In this document: in pieces, positions 35,365 to 44,216 of the stretch
Layout: each line of letters starts with the position of its first letter
Numbering within the stretch: the first letter of the stretch is position 1
NCBI RefSeq assembly: GCF_000341085.1
Contig: NZ_ANBA01000002.1
Coordinates: 186,001 to 250,000 of the forward strand
Length of the DNA stretch: 64,000 nucleotides
DNA from: Nocardiopsis ganjiahuensis DSM 45031
GTDB taxonomy: Bacteria > Actinomycetota > Actinomycetes > Streptosporangiales > Streptosporangiaceae
Direction: 5' to 3'
Notes under the pieces: generated by a model
Told to the model about the DNA's origin: nothing
Databases searched by the model: none
The model's input: the letters and a program-made list of their open reading frames with translations, nothing else
Made by a program: the position numbers and the translations under genes

Positions 35365-36477
35365 TCAGCTGATGCGATCGGTCATCTGCGGCTCGGTCTC
35401 CTGGCCGCGGGTGAAGGCCTCACGGGCCACCCGCTCGACCGCCTTGCCCAGCACCCCGAACACCTCGTCGGTGACCGGGTTCTTGGCGATGGGGCTGCCC
35501 AGCAGCGGCTTGGAGAGCGTGGTGGCGGCCTTGGCTCCCAGGTCGAAGCTGCTCCTGGGGATCTCCACCATGTCCGCGTACCTGTCGGTCAGAGCCGCGC
35601 GGATGAAGGCGGGCACGGCCTCCTTGAGCTTCGGAACGTCCATGGCCACCTCACGCTGGTACAGCTCGACGCACTCGCGGGTCAGGATCACCCCGGCCTC
35701 ACTCGGTGCCCACTCCTTCTCGCGCCCCTCCTGCCACAGTTCCACGGCCTCCCCGCGGGAGCTGAACTGGAGGAGGTACTCCTCCGGAACGCCCAGGAAG
35801 TACGCGATGACCATCCAGGCATGGGAGAAGCCGTCGGCCTCGTCGGGGTCGACCTTGCGGCCGAGGTTGGCCATGCCCTCCAGGACCTGCACGGAGAAGA
35901 CCAGGGCCGCCCCGGCGGTGTAGAGCTGGGACACGGGCATGCCCATCCCCTCGTAGTCCCAGCGGCCGGAACGGCGGTGCAGCTCTCGGATGGCCGCGTG
36001 GACGAGGCGGACCTTCTGGCAGGTGGGCACGAGCTTGGAGTGCTCGGTGAACGCGTCGCGGTCCCCCATACCCATGAACAGGCGGGTGGACTGGGACAGG
36101 CGGCGGTGGGGGTTGTCGGCCAGCTGGTGCGTGGAGTGCAGGGTGTAGGCCCCGACCGGGGACAGGTAGGTACCCACCAGCCCCACGGTGGCCTGCATGG
36201 CCGACGCCTCCAGGTGGTGGTGGCGGAAGAAGTCGGAGGCCTGGCTGATCAGCGCGGGGTCCATCCAGTCCGGGAAGGCGCGGGTGGAGTCCATGAACTC
36301 GCGCAGGACCTCGGGAGCCTGCTGCGGGACGGGGGAGTCGGCGGTGCTGATCTGGCGGAAGAGCTGGTTCACTGCGTTGACCTGGCCCTCGTCAAGCAGT
36401 TCCCGGACCACGGCGTCGGCCTTCGGGTCCCCGAGGTCCTTGAGTTCCCGGTGGAAGTCGGCGTAGGTCATGGGCAT
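35365..36477 (-). CDS. MpaB/DUF2236-family oxygenase-like protein
   Basis: A 370-residue protein of the family that includes rubber oxygenase Lcp and fungal MpaB. The haem-site helices are represented by FRHHHLEASAMQATVGLVGTYL and STRLFMGMGDRDAF with TCQKVRLVHAAIRELHRRSGRW. A conserved His in VRLVHAAIR may be the haem ligand; this is by family analogy. No signal peptide is seen, so extracellular rubber cleavage is unlikely. It may oxidise a lipid or terpenoid. The ATG at 36477 follows GAGGAGACC; the second Met is two codons later. Confidence 0.75.
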   Translation of the reverse strand: MPMTYADFHRELKDLGDPKADAVVRELLDEGQVNAVNQLFRQISTADSPVPQQAPEVLREFMDSTRAFPDWMDPALISQASDFFRHHHLEASAMQATVGLVGTYLSPVGAYTLHSTHQLADNPHRRLSQSTRLFMGMGDRDAFTEHSKLVPTCQKVRLVHAAIRELHRRSGRWDYEGMGMPVSQLYTAGAALVFSVQVLEGMANLGRKVDPDEADGFSHAWMVIAYFLGVPEEYLLQFSSRGEAVELWQEGREKEWAPSEAGVILTRECVELYQREVAMDVPKLKEAVPAFIRAALTDRYADMVEIPRSSFDLGAKAATTLSKPLLGSPIAKNPVTDEVFGVLGKAVERVAREAFTRGQETEPQMTDRIS

Positions 36478-36727
36478 GGAGGTCTCCTCAAAGCACGAAA
36501 GGGGCGTGACACACGCGACCGGACCATGACTCTTCGATCATGGCCGGTCACGATAGGCGTCTACGCCCCCTGGTGCCCGTGCCCTGCCAGGGAAAACGTC
36601 CGACCCCGACCTGGCGTACCAGCTTTTCCGGGTCCACCGGAGCCGCCGTCCTGGTTTCTCCCGAAACGTCCGTGAACCCGTGTCCCCACCGCCGAGGGCC
36701 CGGTCGCGAGCTCCAGGTCCGCGTACA

Positions 36728-36766
36728 CCAGAACGGCCGCGCCGGGTGCCGGCGCGGCCGTTCTGG
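36728..36766 (-). terminator. 18-bp hairpin terminator after ispG
   Basis: Two 18-base arms (36728-36745 and 36749-36766) are perfectly complementary around a GTG loop, beginning 31 bases after the ispG stop. No T-run follows. Confidence 0.75.
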
Positions 36767-36796
36767 AAGCGGTGGTACGGGAAGCGGTGGTCCGGG

Positions 36797-37951
36797 TCAG
36801 CTCGCCACGGACACGCTGGGCTCGCCCTCGATGCCGGCCTCGCCCATCTCCTCGGCGATGCGCATGGCCTCCTCGATGAGGGTCTCCACGATCTTGGACT
36901 CGGGAACGGTCTTGATGACCTCGCCCTTGACGAAGATCTGGCCCTTGCCGTTGCCCGAGGCCACACCCAGGTCGGCCTCGCGCGCCTCACCCGGACCGTT
37001 GACGACGCAGCCCATGACGGCCACGCGCAGCGGCACCTCCAGGCCCTCCAGCCCGGCGGTGACCTCCTCGGCGAGCGTGTACACGTCCACCTGGGCGCGG
37101 CCGCAGCTCGGGCAGGAGACGATCTCCAGGCCGCGCTCGCGCAGGCCCAGGGACTCCAGGATCTGCGCGCCGACCTTGACCTCCTCGGCGGGCGGGGCGG
37201 AGAGGGACACGCGGATGGTGTCACCGATCCCCTCCGACAGCAGCGCGCCGAAGGCGACCGCGGACTTGATGGTGCCCTGGAAGGCCGGACCGGCCTCGGT
37301 GACGCCCAGGTGCAGCGGGTAGTCGCAGGACTCCGACAGCAGCCGGTAGGCGTTGACCATCACGACCGGGTCGTTGTGCTTGACCGAGATCTTGATGTCG
37401 CGGAAGCCGTGCTCCTCGAACAGCGAGCACTCCCAGAGCGCCGACTCCACCAGCGCCTCGGGGGTGGCCTTGCCGTACTTGGCGAGCAGCCGCTTGTCGA
37501 GCGAACCGGCGTTGACGCCGATCCGGATCGGGGTGCCGGCCTCGTTGGCGGCCTTGGCGATCTCGGCGACCTTGTCGTCGAACTTCTTGATGTTGCCCGG
37601 GTTGACGCGCACGGCCGCGCAGCCGGCGTCGATGGCCTGGAAGACGTACTTGGGCTGGAAGTGGATGTCGGCGATCACCGGGATCTGCGACTTCTTCGCG
37701 ATGACCGGCAGCGCGTCGGCGTCGTCGTTGGTGGGAACGGCCACGCGGACGATCTGACAGCCGGACGCCGTCAGCTCGGCGATCTGCTGGAGGGTCGCGT
37801 TGATGTCGGAGGTGCGGGTGGTCGTCATCGACTGCACGGACACCGGGGCGTCCCCGCCGACGGGAACGTTCCCGACCATGATCTGTCGGGTCTTGCGCCG
37901 GGTCGCCAGCGGGCGCGGCGGTGTGGCGGGGATACCGAGATCGATGGTCAC
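36797..37951 (-). CDS. ispG: 4-hydroxy-3-methylbut-2-enyl-diphosphate synthase
   Basis: A 384-residue MEP-pathway enzyme that reduces methylerythritol cyclodiphosphate to HMBPP. An N-terminal TIM-like barrel starts at [11 protein letters not shown] and carries [18 protein letters not shown] and [14 protein letters not shown]. The C-terminal iron-sulfur domain has Cys in [13 protein letters not shown] and the third ligand in [10 protein letters not shown]. Start GTG at 37949-37951 follows GAGGTG. It is the last gene of the dxr-rip-ispG cluster, separated from rip by 322 bases. Confidence 0.96.
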   Translation of the reverse strand: MTIDLGIPATPPRPLATRRKTRQIMVGNVPVGGDAPVSVQSMTTTRTSDINATLQQIAELTASGCQIVRVAVPTNDDADALPVIAKKSQIPVIADIHFQPKYVFQAIDAGCAAVRVNPGNIKKFDDKVAEIAKAANEAGTPIRIGVNAGSLDKRLLAKYGKATPEALVESALWECSLFEEHGFRDIKISVKHNDPVVMVNAYRLLSESCDYPLHLGVTEAGPAFQGTIKSAVAFGALLSEGIGDTIRVSLSAPPAEEVKVGAQILESLGLRERGLEIVSCPSCGRAQVDVYTLAEEVTAGLEGLEVPLRVAVMGCVVNGPGEAREADLGVASGNGKGQIFVKGEVIKTVPESKIVETLIEEAMRIAEEMGEAGIEGEPSVSVAS

Positions 37952-38273
37952 GCTTGATTCACCTCGTCTGCCGCCGGAGGGAGGGCGGCACTTGATGTCG
38001 TCCGGTTCGTGAGGAAGGGCGTCCGGCAGCAGCGCCCGGAGCCGCGTTCGGGTGCTCCGTCTCGGCGGCCTCGGCCGCGGCGGCGTTCCCGGAACGCGAG
38101 CCCAAGGTTACCCGCCCTCGAGGTGATACTCGGCCCGTCGTGGCCCCACTCACACCAGTTCAACCGGTGTTCACCCCGCGCGCCGCCCCGGGCACGGCAC
38201 GGAGCGGCGCGGGAACACGGCGCGGAGCGGCGCGCGGCGGCCCTCCGGAACGCTCCGGGGACCGCCCGCGAGG
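37952..38273. other. Gene-free interval between rip and ispG
   Basis: About 320 bases. Two imperfect copies of a CACGG...CGGAGCGGCGCG unit lie near 38195-38250. I see no gene and no confident promoter; ispG may read through from rip or use its own promoter here. Confidence 0.45.
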
Positions 38274-39629
38274 TCAGCCGAAGAGCTTCACCGGGTTGAC
38301 CAGGTCGGCCACGAGCAGGATCACGCTGAACACCAGGAAACAGGCCACGATCACGTAGGCCACCGGGGTCAGCAGCGCGACGTCCACCGGGCCCGGGTCC
38401 GGTCGCTTGAAGAGCCTGGCCGTCCACTTCTTGATCGACTCCCAGATCGCCCCGGCCATGTGCCCGCCGTCCAGCGGCAGGATCGGCAGCATGTTGAAGG
38501 CGAAGAGGAAGAGGTTGACGCTGGCGAGGATGCTGAGCATGATCGCGACGGTGTCGATCACCGGCAGACCCTGCGACATGATCTCGCCGCCGATGCGGGA
38601 GATGCCGACGATGCCCACCGGTGAGTCCTCGGTGCGCTGCTCGCCCAGGAAGGCGGCTCCGAACACCTCGGGGACCCGGCTGGGCAGGGCGATGATCGCC
38701 TCGCCGACGTTGACCAGCATGCTGCCGACCTCGGAGACCGACTCCCCGACGGTGAGGCCCTGGCGCTCGTTCACGAACACCACGCCCAGGAAGCCGACCA
38801 CCTCGGTGGCAGCGACGCGGCGTCCCTGGTCGTCGTAGACGAGGTCGCCCTGGTCGTCGGTCTCGTAGACGACGTTCCCGTCCGCGTCTCGGGCGGGCAG
38901 CTCGTTCTCGACGATGTCGATGTCAGTGGTGAAGCGCTCGCCGTCGCGTTCGATCACGAACTCGGTGGAGCCGAGGGACTGGCGGAGCTGCTGGCTGACG
39001 GTGCCGCTCCGGGCGGGCTCGCCGCCGATCGAGACGATGACGTCATCGGGCTCCAGCCCGGCCTCGAAGGCGGGGGTGGGGGCGTACTCGTCCGTGCACT
39101 CGGAGATGCTCACCCCGGCCGGGACGACGCACTCGCTGACCATCCCGATCCGGGTGGTCTCCTTGGGGACGCCGATCCCCATGAAGAGCACGGCCAGCAG
39201 GACGACCGCCAGGACGAGGTTCATGCCCGGGCCGGCGAACATGACGATCAGGCGCTTCCAGGGGGCGCGCTGGTAGAACTGCCGGTCCTGGTCCTCGGGT
39301 GCCAGGTCGACGTAGGAGGCCTCACGGGCGTCCTCGGCCATGGCCCGCCAGCGCGACATCTTCTTCGCGCCGGCGTCCTTCTGCTGACGGGCGGGCGGCA
39401 GCATGCCGACCATGCGCACGAACCCGCCCAGCGGCACGGCCTTGATCCCGTACTCGGTCTCACCCCGGCGCACCGACCACAGCGTCTTGCCGAAACCCAC
39501 CATGAACTCGGTGCACTTGATCCCGAACATCTTGGCCGTGGACATGTGGCCGAGCTCGTGCCAGGCAATCGAGAACAGCAGTCCCAGCACGAACAGGACG
39601 ATCCCGACCACGGTCAGCAGAACGACCAT
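38274..39629 (-). CDS. rip: RIP metalloprotease (site-2 protease, RseP family)
   Basis: A 451-residue membrane-embedded zinc protease. The HELGH motif is at residues 24-28 in the first span, the third zinc ligand in NMLPILPLDGGH near residue 400, and a PDZ domain lies between (ECTDEYAPTPAFEAGLEPDD through IGGEP). Four spans are visible. RIPs cut anti-sigma factors inside the membrane. Actinobacterial members follow dxr, as here, 28 bases downstream of it. A 60-residue insertion in the PDZ region with acidic residues (VENELPARDADGNVVYETDD) is longer than in E. coli RseP. Confidence 0.92.
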   Translation of the reverse strand: MVVLLTVVGIVLFVLGLLFSIAWHELGHMSTAKMFGIKCTEFMVGFGKTLWSVRRGETEYGIKAVPLGGFVRMVGMLPPARQQKDAGAKKMSRWRAMAEDAREASYVDLAPEDQDRQFYQRAPWKRLIVMFAGPGMNLVLAVVLLAVLFMGIGVPKETTRIGMVSECVVPAGVSISECTDEYAPTPAFEAGLEPDDVIVSIGGEPARSGTVSQQLRQSLGSTEFVIERDGERFTTDIDIVENELPARDADGNVVYETDDQGDLVYDDQGRRVAATEVVGFLGVVFVNERQGLTVGESVSEVGSMLVNVGEAIIALPSRVPEVFGAAFLGEQRTEDSPVGIVGISRIGGEIMSQGLPVIDTVAIMLSILASVNLFLFAFNMLPILPLDGGHMAGAIWESIKKWTARLFKRPDPGPVDVALLTPVAYVIVACFLVFSVILLVADLVNPVKLFG

Positions 39630-39657
39630 GCATCTCTCCTCAAGCCGATGTCGGTCC

Positions 39658-40887
39658 TCAGCCGCGGGTGAGCAGCTCGCGCGCGCGGGTTCGGGCCCAG
39701 GTGTCAGCGGCGTAGACGTCGTCCAGGGTCAGGGTCGAGGCACCCGGATGGTCCGTCCGCTGGTGTTCAGAGACTACCTGGGAGACAGTGTCCATGATGG
39801 CCGGGAACGCGAGGTTTCCCTTCAGGAAGGCGTCGACGGCCTCCTCGTTGGCCGCGTTGTAGACGGCCGGGGCCGTACCGCCCGCGGCACCGACCTCGGC
39901 GGCCAGCCGCACCGCGGGGAAGGCCTCGTGGTCGAGCGGCTCGAAGGTCCAGCTCTGCGCCCTCGTCCAGTCCATGCCCGGTGCGGCGTCGGGGACGCGC
40001 TCGGGGGCGCCGATCCCGTAGGCGATCGGGATCATCATGCTGGGCGGGCTGGCCTTGGCCAGGGTGGTGCCGTCCACGTACTCGACCATGGAGTGCACGA
40101 TCGACTGCGGGTGCACGACCACGTCGATCCGGTCGAAGGGCACGTCGAACAGCAGGTTGGCCTCGATGACCTCCAACCCCTTGTTGACCAGGGTCGCGGA
40201 GTTCACGGTGATGACCGGGCCCATGCTCCAGGTCGGGTGGTTGAGCGCCTCGGCGGGGGTGACGTCGGCGAGCTCGTCCGCCCTGCGGCCGCGGAAGGGG
40301 CCGCCGCTGGCGGTGACGACCAGGCGGCGGACGTCGGCGCGCCCGGCGTGCACCAGGCCCTGGGCCGGGCTGGTGAGCTCGCCCTCGGGCAGGTACGGGA
40401 AGCACTGGGCGATGGCGTAGTGCTCGGAGTCGACCGGGACGATCTGGCCGGGTGCGGCCAGATCGCGCACGAGCGGCCCGCCGATGATCAGCGACTCCTT
40501 GTTGGCCAGGGCCAGGGTGGTTCCGGCCCGCAGAGCGGAGAGCGTGGACTCCAGCCCCAGGGCGCCGGTGATCCCGTTGAGGACCACGTCGCAGGGGAAC
40601 GCGGCCAGTTCGGCCACCCCTTCGGCGCCGACCAGCACCTCGGCGGAGGAGCCCTGCTCGCCGAGGAGGCGGGAGAGGTCGGCGGCGCGGGCCGGGTCGG
40701 CCACGGCCACCCGCTCGACCCCGAGGTCGACGGCCTGCTTCGCGAGCAGGTCCGCACGGCCGCCCCCGGCTGCCAGGCCCACCACGCGGAAGCGTTCGGG
40801 GTTGCGCTGGACGATGTCGACGGCCTGGGTCCCGATGGAGCCGGTGGAGCCGAGGATCACTACTGTTCGCTGCTGTTCTTCTCGCAC
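39658..40887 (-). CDS. dxr: 1-deoxy-D-xylulose 5-phosphate reductoisomerase
   Basis: A 409-residue MEP-pathway enzyme that makes methylerythritol 4-phosphate using NADPH. The N-terminal NADPH motif is GSTGSIGTQAVD. Metal and substrate sites include ALANKESLIIGG, IVPVDSEHYAI, TASGGPFRG and WSMGPVITVNSATLVNKGLEVIEA, then HPQSIVHSMVEYVDG. The start is ambiguous: GTG at 40887 gives MREEQQRTVVILG with GGGGG too close, and GTG at 40905 adds six residues. Either fits. It heads the dxr-rip-ispG cluster, so isoprenoid precursor synthesis starts here. Confidence 0.95.
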   Translation of the reverse strand: MREEQQRTVVILGSTGSIGTQAVDIVQRNPERFRVVGLAAGGGRADLLAKQAVDLGVERVAVADPARAADLSRLLGEQGSSAEVLVGAEGVAELAAFPCDVVLNGITGALGLESTLSALRAGTTLALANKESLIIGGPLVRDLAAPGQIVPVDSEHYAIAQCFPYLPEGELTSPAQGLVHAGRADVRRLVVTASGGPFRGRRADELADVTPAEALNHPTWSMGPVITVNSATLVNKGLEVIEANLLFDVPFDRIDVVVHPQSIVHSMVEYVDGTTLAKASPPSMMIPIAYGIGAPERVPDAAPGMDWTRAQSWTFEPLDHEAFPAVRLAAEVGAAGGTAPAVYNAANEEAVDAFLKGNLAFPAIMDTVSQVVSEHQRTDHPGASTLTLDDVYAADTWARTRARELLTRG

Positions 40888-41007
40888 TCCCCCATTGTCG
40901 CGCACCCCGCCCACACGCGCCCCTGGCCTGTGGACGACCCCCGGCGCCTGCGACACGGAGGAGACACCGGGGCGTCACGGGGTCTTTACAAGGGCACGCG
41001 GATCACT

Positions 41008-41030
41008 TAACTTAACCCGTGAGTAAGTTA
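41008..41030 (+). promoter_or_regulatory. A/T-rich inverted repeat TAACTTA-N9-TAAGTTA
   Basis: Two perfect 7-bp arms (41008-41014 and 41024-41030) lie in the divergent region between dxr and a secreted hydrolase gene. It has the form of a TetR-family operator and is conspicuous in this G/C-rich context. It is about 165 bases upstream of the hydrolase start. Confidence 0.5.
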
Positions 41031-41195
41031 CCTCACAGTAAAGAGAGATGCCGATCACTGCCGGTGCTCACGGGCACCGGCCCTCCCCCGATGGCTGGGG
41101 AGTGCGGCTTGGACGCTTTCGGGATGATCCAAGGAGCACGACCCAGGCGCGAACGCCCATCGGAACCTCCCCGCCCCCACCCCGAGGTTTCCGCC

Positions 41196-42827
41196 ATGTT
41201 CTCTGTCCGCACGCGCCCCCCCTCCGGCACGCGTCTTCGAACCCTCTCCTGTGTCGCGGCGGCAATCGTCGCGGCAGCCACCCTGTCGCCGGCGCCCGCC
41301 GAGGCCGCCGTCGGGTCGACCATCAGCTACGAGACGATCGTCAGCCACGACGGCACCGAGCTGAAGGCCAAGGTCATCACCCCCACCGGAGTCGAGGGCC
41401 CGCTCCCCCTGCTGGTCATGCCCTCCGCCTGGGGGACCCCGCACATCCTCTACGTCGGCGCCGCCAAGAAGCTGGCGGAGGAGTCCGGCTACCAGGTCGT
41501 CGCCTACAGTTCGCGTGGGTTCTGGGACTCCGGCGGCGGTATCGAGGTGGCCGGCCCCGACGACCGGGCCGACGCCGGCTCCGTCATCGACTGGGCGCTG
41601 GAGAACACCGAGGCCGACCCCGACAACATCGGCATGGCCGGCATCTCCTACGGAGGCGGGATCAGCCTGCTCACCGCCGCCGAGGACGAGCGGGTCAAGG
41701 CGGTCGGCTCCATGAGCGGCTGGGCCGACCTGGAGGCCTCCCTCTACCCCAACCGGACCATCGACGTGCAGTCCGCCGAACTGCTGCTCCTGGCCGGGAA
41801 CCTGCTCGGCACCCCCGGTGAGTCGCTCCGGGAGATGGAGCGCGAGTACCGGAAGGGCAACATCGACCCCATCCTCGAGATGGCCCCGGACCGCTCCGCC
41901 GCCACCAAGGTGGACCAGCTCAACGCCAACGGGACCGCGGTGATGATGGCCCACGGCTGGAACGACGGCATGTTCCCCGCCGCGCACGTCGCCGACTTCT
42001 ACGAGGAGCTGACCGGCCCCAAGCGGCTGATGCTCTCCCCCGGCGACCACGCCACCTCGGAGGCGTTCGGCGCGGTCGGGCTGCCCAACGAGGCCTGGGA
42101 GGACCTGGGCCGCTGGTTCGACCACCACCTCAAGGGCGAGGACAACGGCATCGACACCGAGGACCCGGTACGCGTCAAGCCCAACAACGGGAACGGCGCC
42201 TGGACCTCACACGCGGACTGGCCCTCGGTGACCGCCGGATCCGACGAGTACCACCTCGGCCGGCCCAGTACCAGCTGGGGCCGCTGGCAGAGCAGCGGCG
42301 CCATGGAGGGCGGGCCCGCCACAGGGTGGAACTACGGCTTCCGCACCGGTATCGGCACGACGGCGCGCAGCGGAACGGTGATCCTGTCCGGGGCGCTGCA
42401 GCAGTTCTTCGACGTGCCCACCGGGGTGTCCCTGCCCACCGTGGACCGGTACCGGGCCGCGGTGTGGACCAGCCCCGCCTACCCCGACGGCGTCCGCGTG
42501 GCCGGGGTCCCCGAGGTGACGTTCACGGTCACCCCGACCACCGGGGAGCAGTCGGTGTTCGTGTACCTGTACGCGATCAACGACCGGGGCACCGGCTCCC
42601 TGCTGAGCCACGCCCCGTACACCCTGCGCGACGCCGTCCCCGGTGATCCGGTCACGGTGGAGACGGAGCTGTCGTCGGTGGTGTGGGACGTCCCGGCCGG
42701 ACACCGGCTGGCCGTGGTGGTCGACAGCAAGGACGCCCGCTACGTCAGCGAGAGCACGATCGGGAACCGGATCACGGTGACCTCCCCCGAGGAGAACCCG
42801 TCCAGGGTGACGATCCCGCTCGGCTAG
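41196..42827 (+). CDS. Secreted S15/CocE-type alpha/beta hydrolase (X-Pro dipeptidyl-peptidase-like)
   Basis: A 543-residue exported hydrolase. A signal peptide of about 35 residues (LSCVAAAIVAAATLSPAPAEA) precedes the catalytic domain with nucleophile Ser in AGISYGGGISLL and acidic residue in AHGWNDGMFPA; the His lies in LSPGDHATSE. The C-terminal jelly-roll (about 370-543) is the X-Pro dipeptidyl-peptidase C-domain. Such proteins cleave peptides after proline or hydrolyse esters. The ATG at 41196 follows CGAGG. It is followed by another secreted hydrolase, perhaps an extracellular degradation pair. Confidence 0.85.
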   Translation: MFSVRTRPPSGTRLRTLSCVAAAIVAAATLSPAPAEAAVGSTISYETIVSHDGTELKAKVITPTGVEGPLPLLVMPSAWGTPHILYVGAAKKLAEESGYQVVAYSSRGFWDSGGGIEVAGPDDRADAGSVIDWALENTEADPDNIGMAGISYGGGISLLTAAEDERVKAVGSMSGWADLEASLYPNRTIDVQSAELLLLAGNLLGTPGESLREMEREYRKGNIDPILEMAPDRSAATKVDQLNANGTAVMMAHGWNDGMFPAAHVADFYEELTGPKRLMLSPGDHATSEAFGAVGLPNEAWEDLGRWFDHHLKGEDNGIDTEDPVRVKPNNGNGAWTSHADWPSVTAGSDEYHLGRPSTSWGRWQSSGAMEGGPATGWNYGFRTGIGTTARSGTVILSGALQQFFDVPTGVSLPTVDRYRAAVWTSPAYPDGVRVAGVPEVTFTVTPTTGEQSVFVYLYAINDRGTGSLLSHAPYTLRDAVPGDPVTVETELSSVVWDVPAGHRLAVVVDSKDARYVSESTIGNRITVTSPEENPSRVTIPLG

Positions 42828-43025
42828 ATCCTTCCCGCTCGGCCGGTTACCGACGGCTGATCACCGCCGAAACCCCGTGTTCCGGTCAACGGGGCACCAT
42901 GGAACGGGCGGTCGACCGACCCCGACTCCCGCAGGGCCGGTCGGCCGCCTCCCCGTTCCCGGGAAAGCCACGACACAAACTAAAAGTAGTTACCTGGTTA
43001 CTCCAAGTGTGCGAAGATCGTGGGC

Positions 43026-44105
43026 ATGACCTCGTCCACCGCACGCAGGATCCTCGCCCCGCTGGCCGCCGCCGCGGTCGCCCTCGGGGGCCTGGCCGTC
43101 TTCGACCACCTTCCCGCCCCGGCCTCGGCCGTGACCCAGGCCATCCACGCCTCGGCCGTCCTCCCGGACTCGCTCGCCCCCGCGCAGCCGGCCCAGCAGA
43201 GCAGGGTCACCGCCACCCGGACGGACGGGGTCGTCCACCAGACCGGAGCCGTGACCAACGAGCAGAACGCCGCCGTCCTCGACTACTGGACCAGCGAGCG
43301 GATGGCCGCCGCACAGCCCATCTCCAGCCTGGTCGACTCCGCCCTCGGACTCGCCGAACCCCTCCAGCAGCCCTCCGCCGAGGTCGAGCCCCAGGCCGCC
43401 CGCCCCGACAGCGACGGCGAACGCTGGAACGACGGCGGGCTGGTCACGGAGACCACCGGCAAGGTGTACCTGACCATGGACGGCCGTGACTTCACCTGTT
43501 CGGCCTCGGTCGTGGACTCCGCCAACAGCAGCACCCTGGTGACCGCCGGGCACTGCGCCAAGGACGGCAAGGGCTCCTGGGCCCGCAACTGGACCTTCGT
43601 TCCCGGCTACGACGACGGCGAGAGCCCGCACGGCAAGTTCACCGCCCGCGACCTCATGGTCGCGCCGCAGTGGTCCAACAACGCCGACGACAGCTACGAC
43701 TTCGCGATGGTCGTGCTGAACAAGGACGGCGGAACCGCGGTCCAGGAGCGGGTCGGCGCGCAGAGGCTGGCCTTCGACACCTGGACCGAACAGCAGGTGC
43801 GCGACGGGGTGCAGGTGTACACCTTCGGGTACCCGGCCGCCTCCCCCTACGACGGCCGCGACCTGCACTACTGCTCCGGCCGAACGGTCCCGGACACCGG
43901 CGGCACCACCGCCAACGGGGTCCGCTGCACCATGACCCAGGGCTCCAGCGGCGGCCCCTGGTTCAGCGACTTCGACACCGCCAGCGGCAAGGGCACCATC
44001 TCCTCGGTGGTCAGCTTCAAGTACGCCGACGACCGCAACACCCAGTACGGTCCGCGCCTGGGCGCCGAGGCGAAGCGCCTCTTCGAGCACGCCTCCCAGC
44101 TCTAG
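43026..44105 (+). CDS. Secreted trypsin-like serine protease
   Basis: A 359-residue exported chymotrypsin-fold protease. The signal peptide (MTSSTARRILAPLAAAAVALGG) is followed by a propeptide-like stretch of about 100 residues. The protease domain has His in LVTAGHCAKDG, Asp in DSYDFAMVVLN and Ser in TQGSSGGPWFS. Cys pairs around the His and Ser are conserved. ATG at 43026; a GTG two codons upstream is possible. It may be processed on export. Its terminator is shared with the convergent aldehyde dehydrogenase. Confidence 0.9.
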   Translation: MTSSTARRILAPLAAAAVALGGLAVFDHLPAPASAVTQAIHASAVLPDSLAPAQPAQQSRVTATRTDGVVHQTGAVTNEQNAAVLDYWTSERMAAAQPISSLVDSALGLAEPLQQPSAEVEPQAARPDSDGERWNDGGLVTETTGKVYLTMDGRDFTCSASVVDSANSSTLVTAGHCAKDGKGSWARNWTFVPGYDDGESPHGKFTARDLMVAPQWSNNADDSYDFAMVVLNKDGGTAVQERVGAQRLAFDTWTEQQVRDGVQVYTFGYPAASPYDGRDLHYCSGRTVPDTGGTTANGVRCTMTQGSSGGPWFSDFDTASGKGTISSVVSFKYADDRNTQYGPRLGAEAKRLFEHASQL

Positions 44106-44138
44106 CCCCGCCACGCCACGACCGCGCCGAACCGAACC

Positions 44139-44190
44139 GAAGCGGCGGGGCGGCGGTGCCGTTGTCCGGTCACCGCCGCCCCGCCGCTTC
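44139..44190. terminator. Bidirectional terminator, 20-bp perfect stem
   Basis: Two 20-base arms (44139-44158 and 44171-44190) are perfectly complementary around a 12-base loop, between two convergent genes (protease and aldehyde dehydrogenase). Confidence 0.8.
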
Positions 44191-44216
44191 TCCTCGTCCC
44201 GGGAGTCCCGGGGGTC

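Noticed and set aside
38190..38255. Short G/C-rich near-repeats between rip and ispG
   Set aside because: Two imperfect copies only, in low-complexity sequence; not a CRISPR array or mobile-element end.
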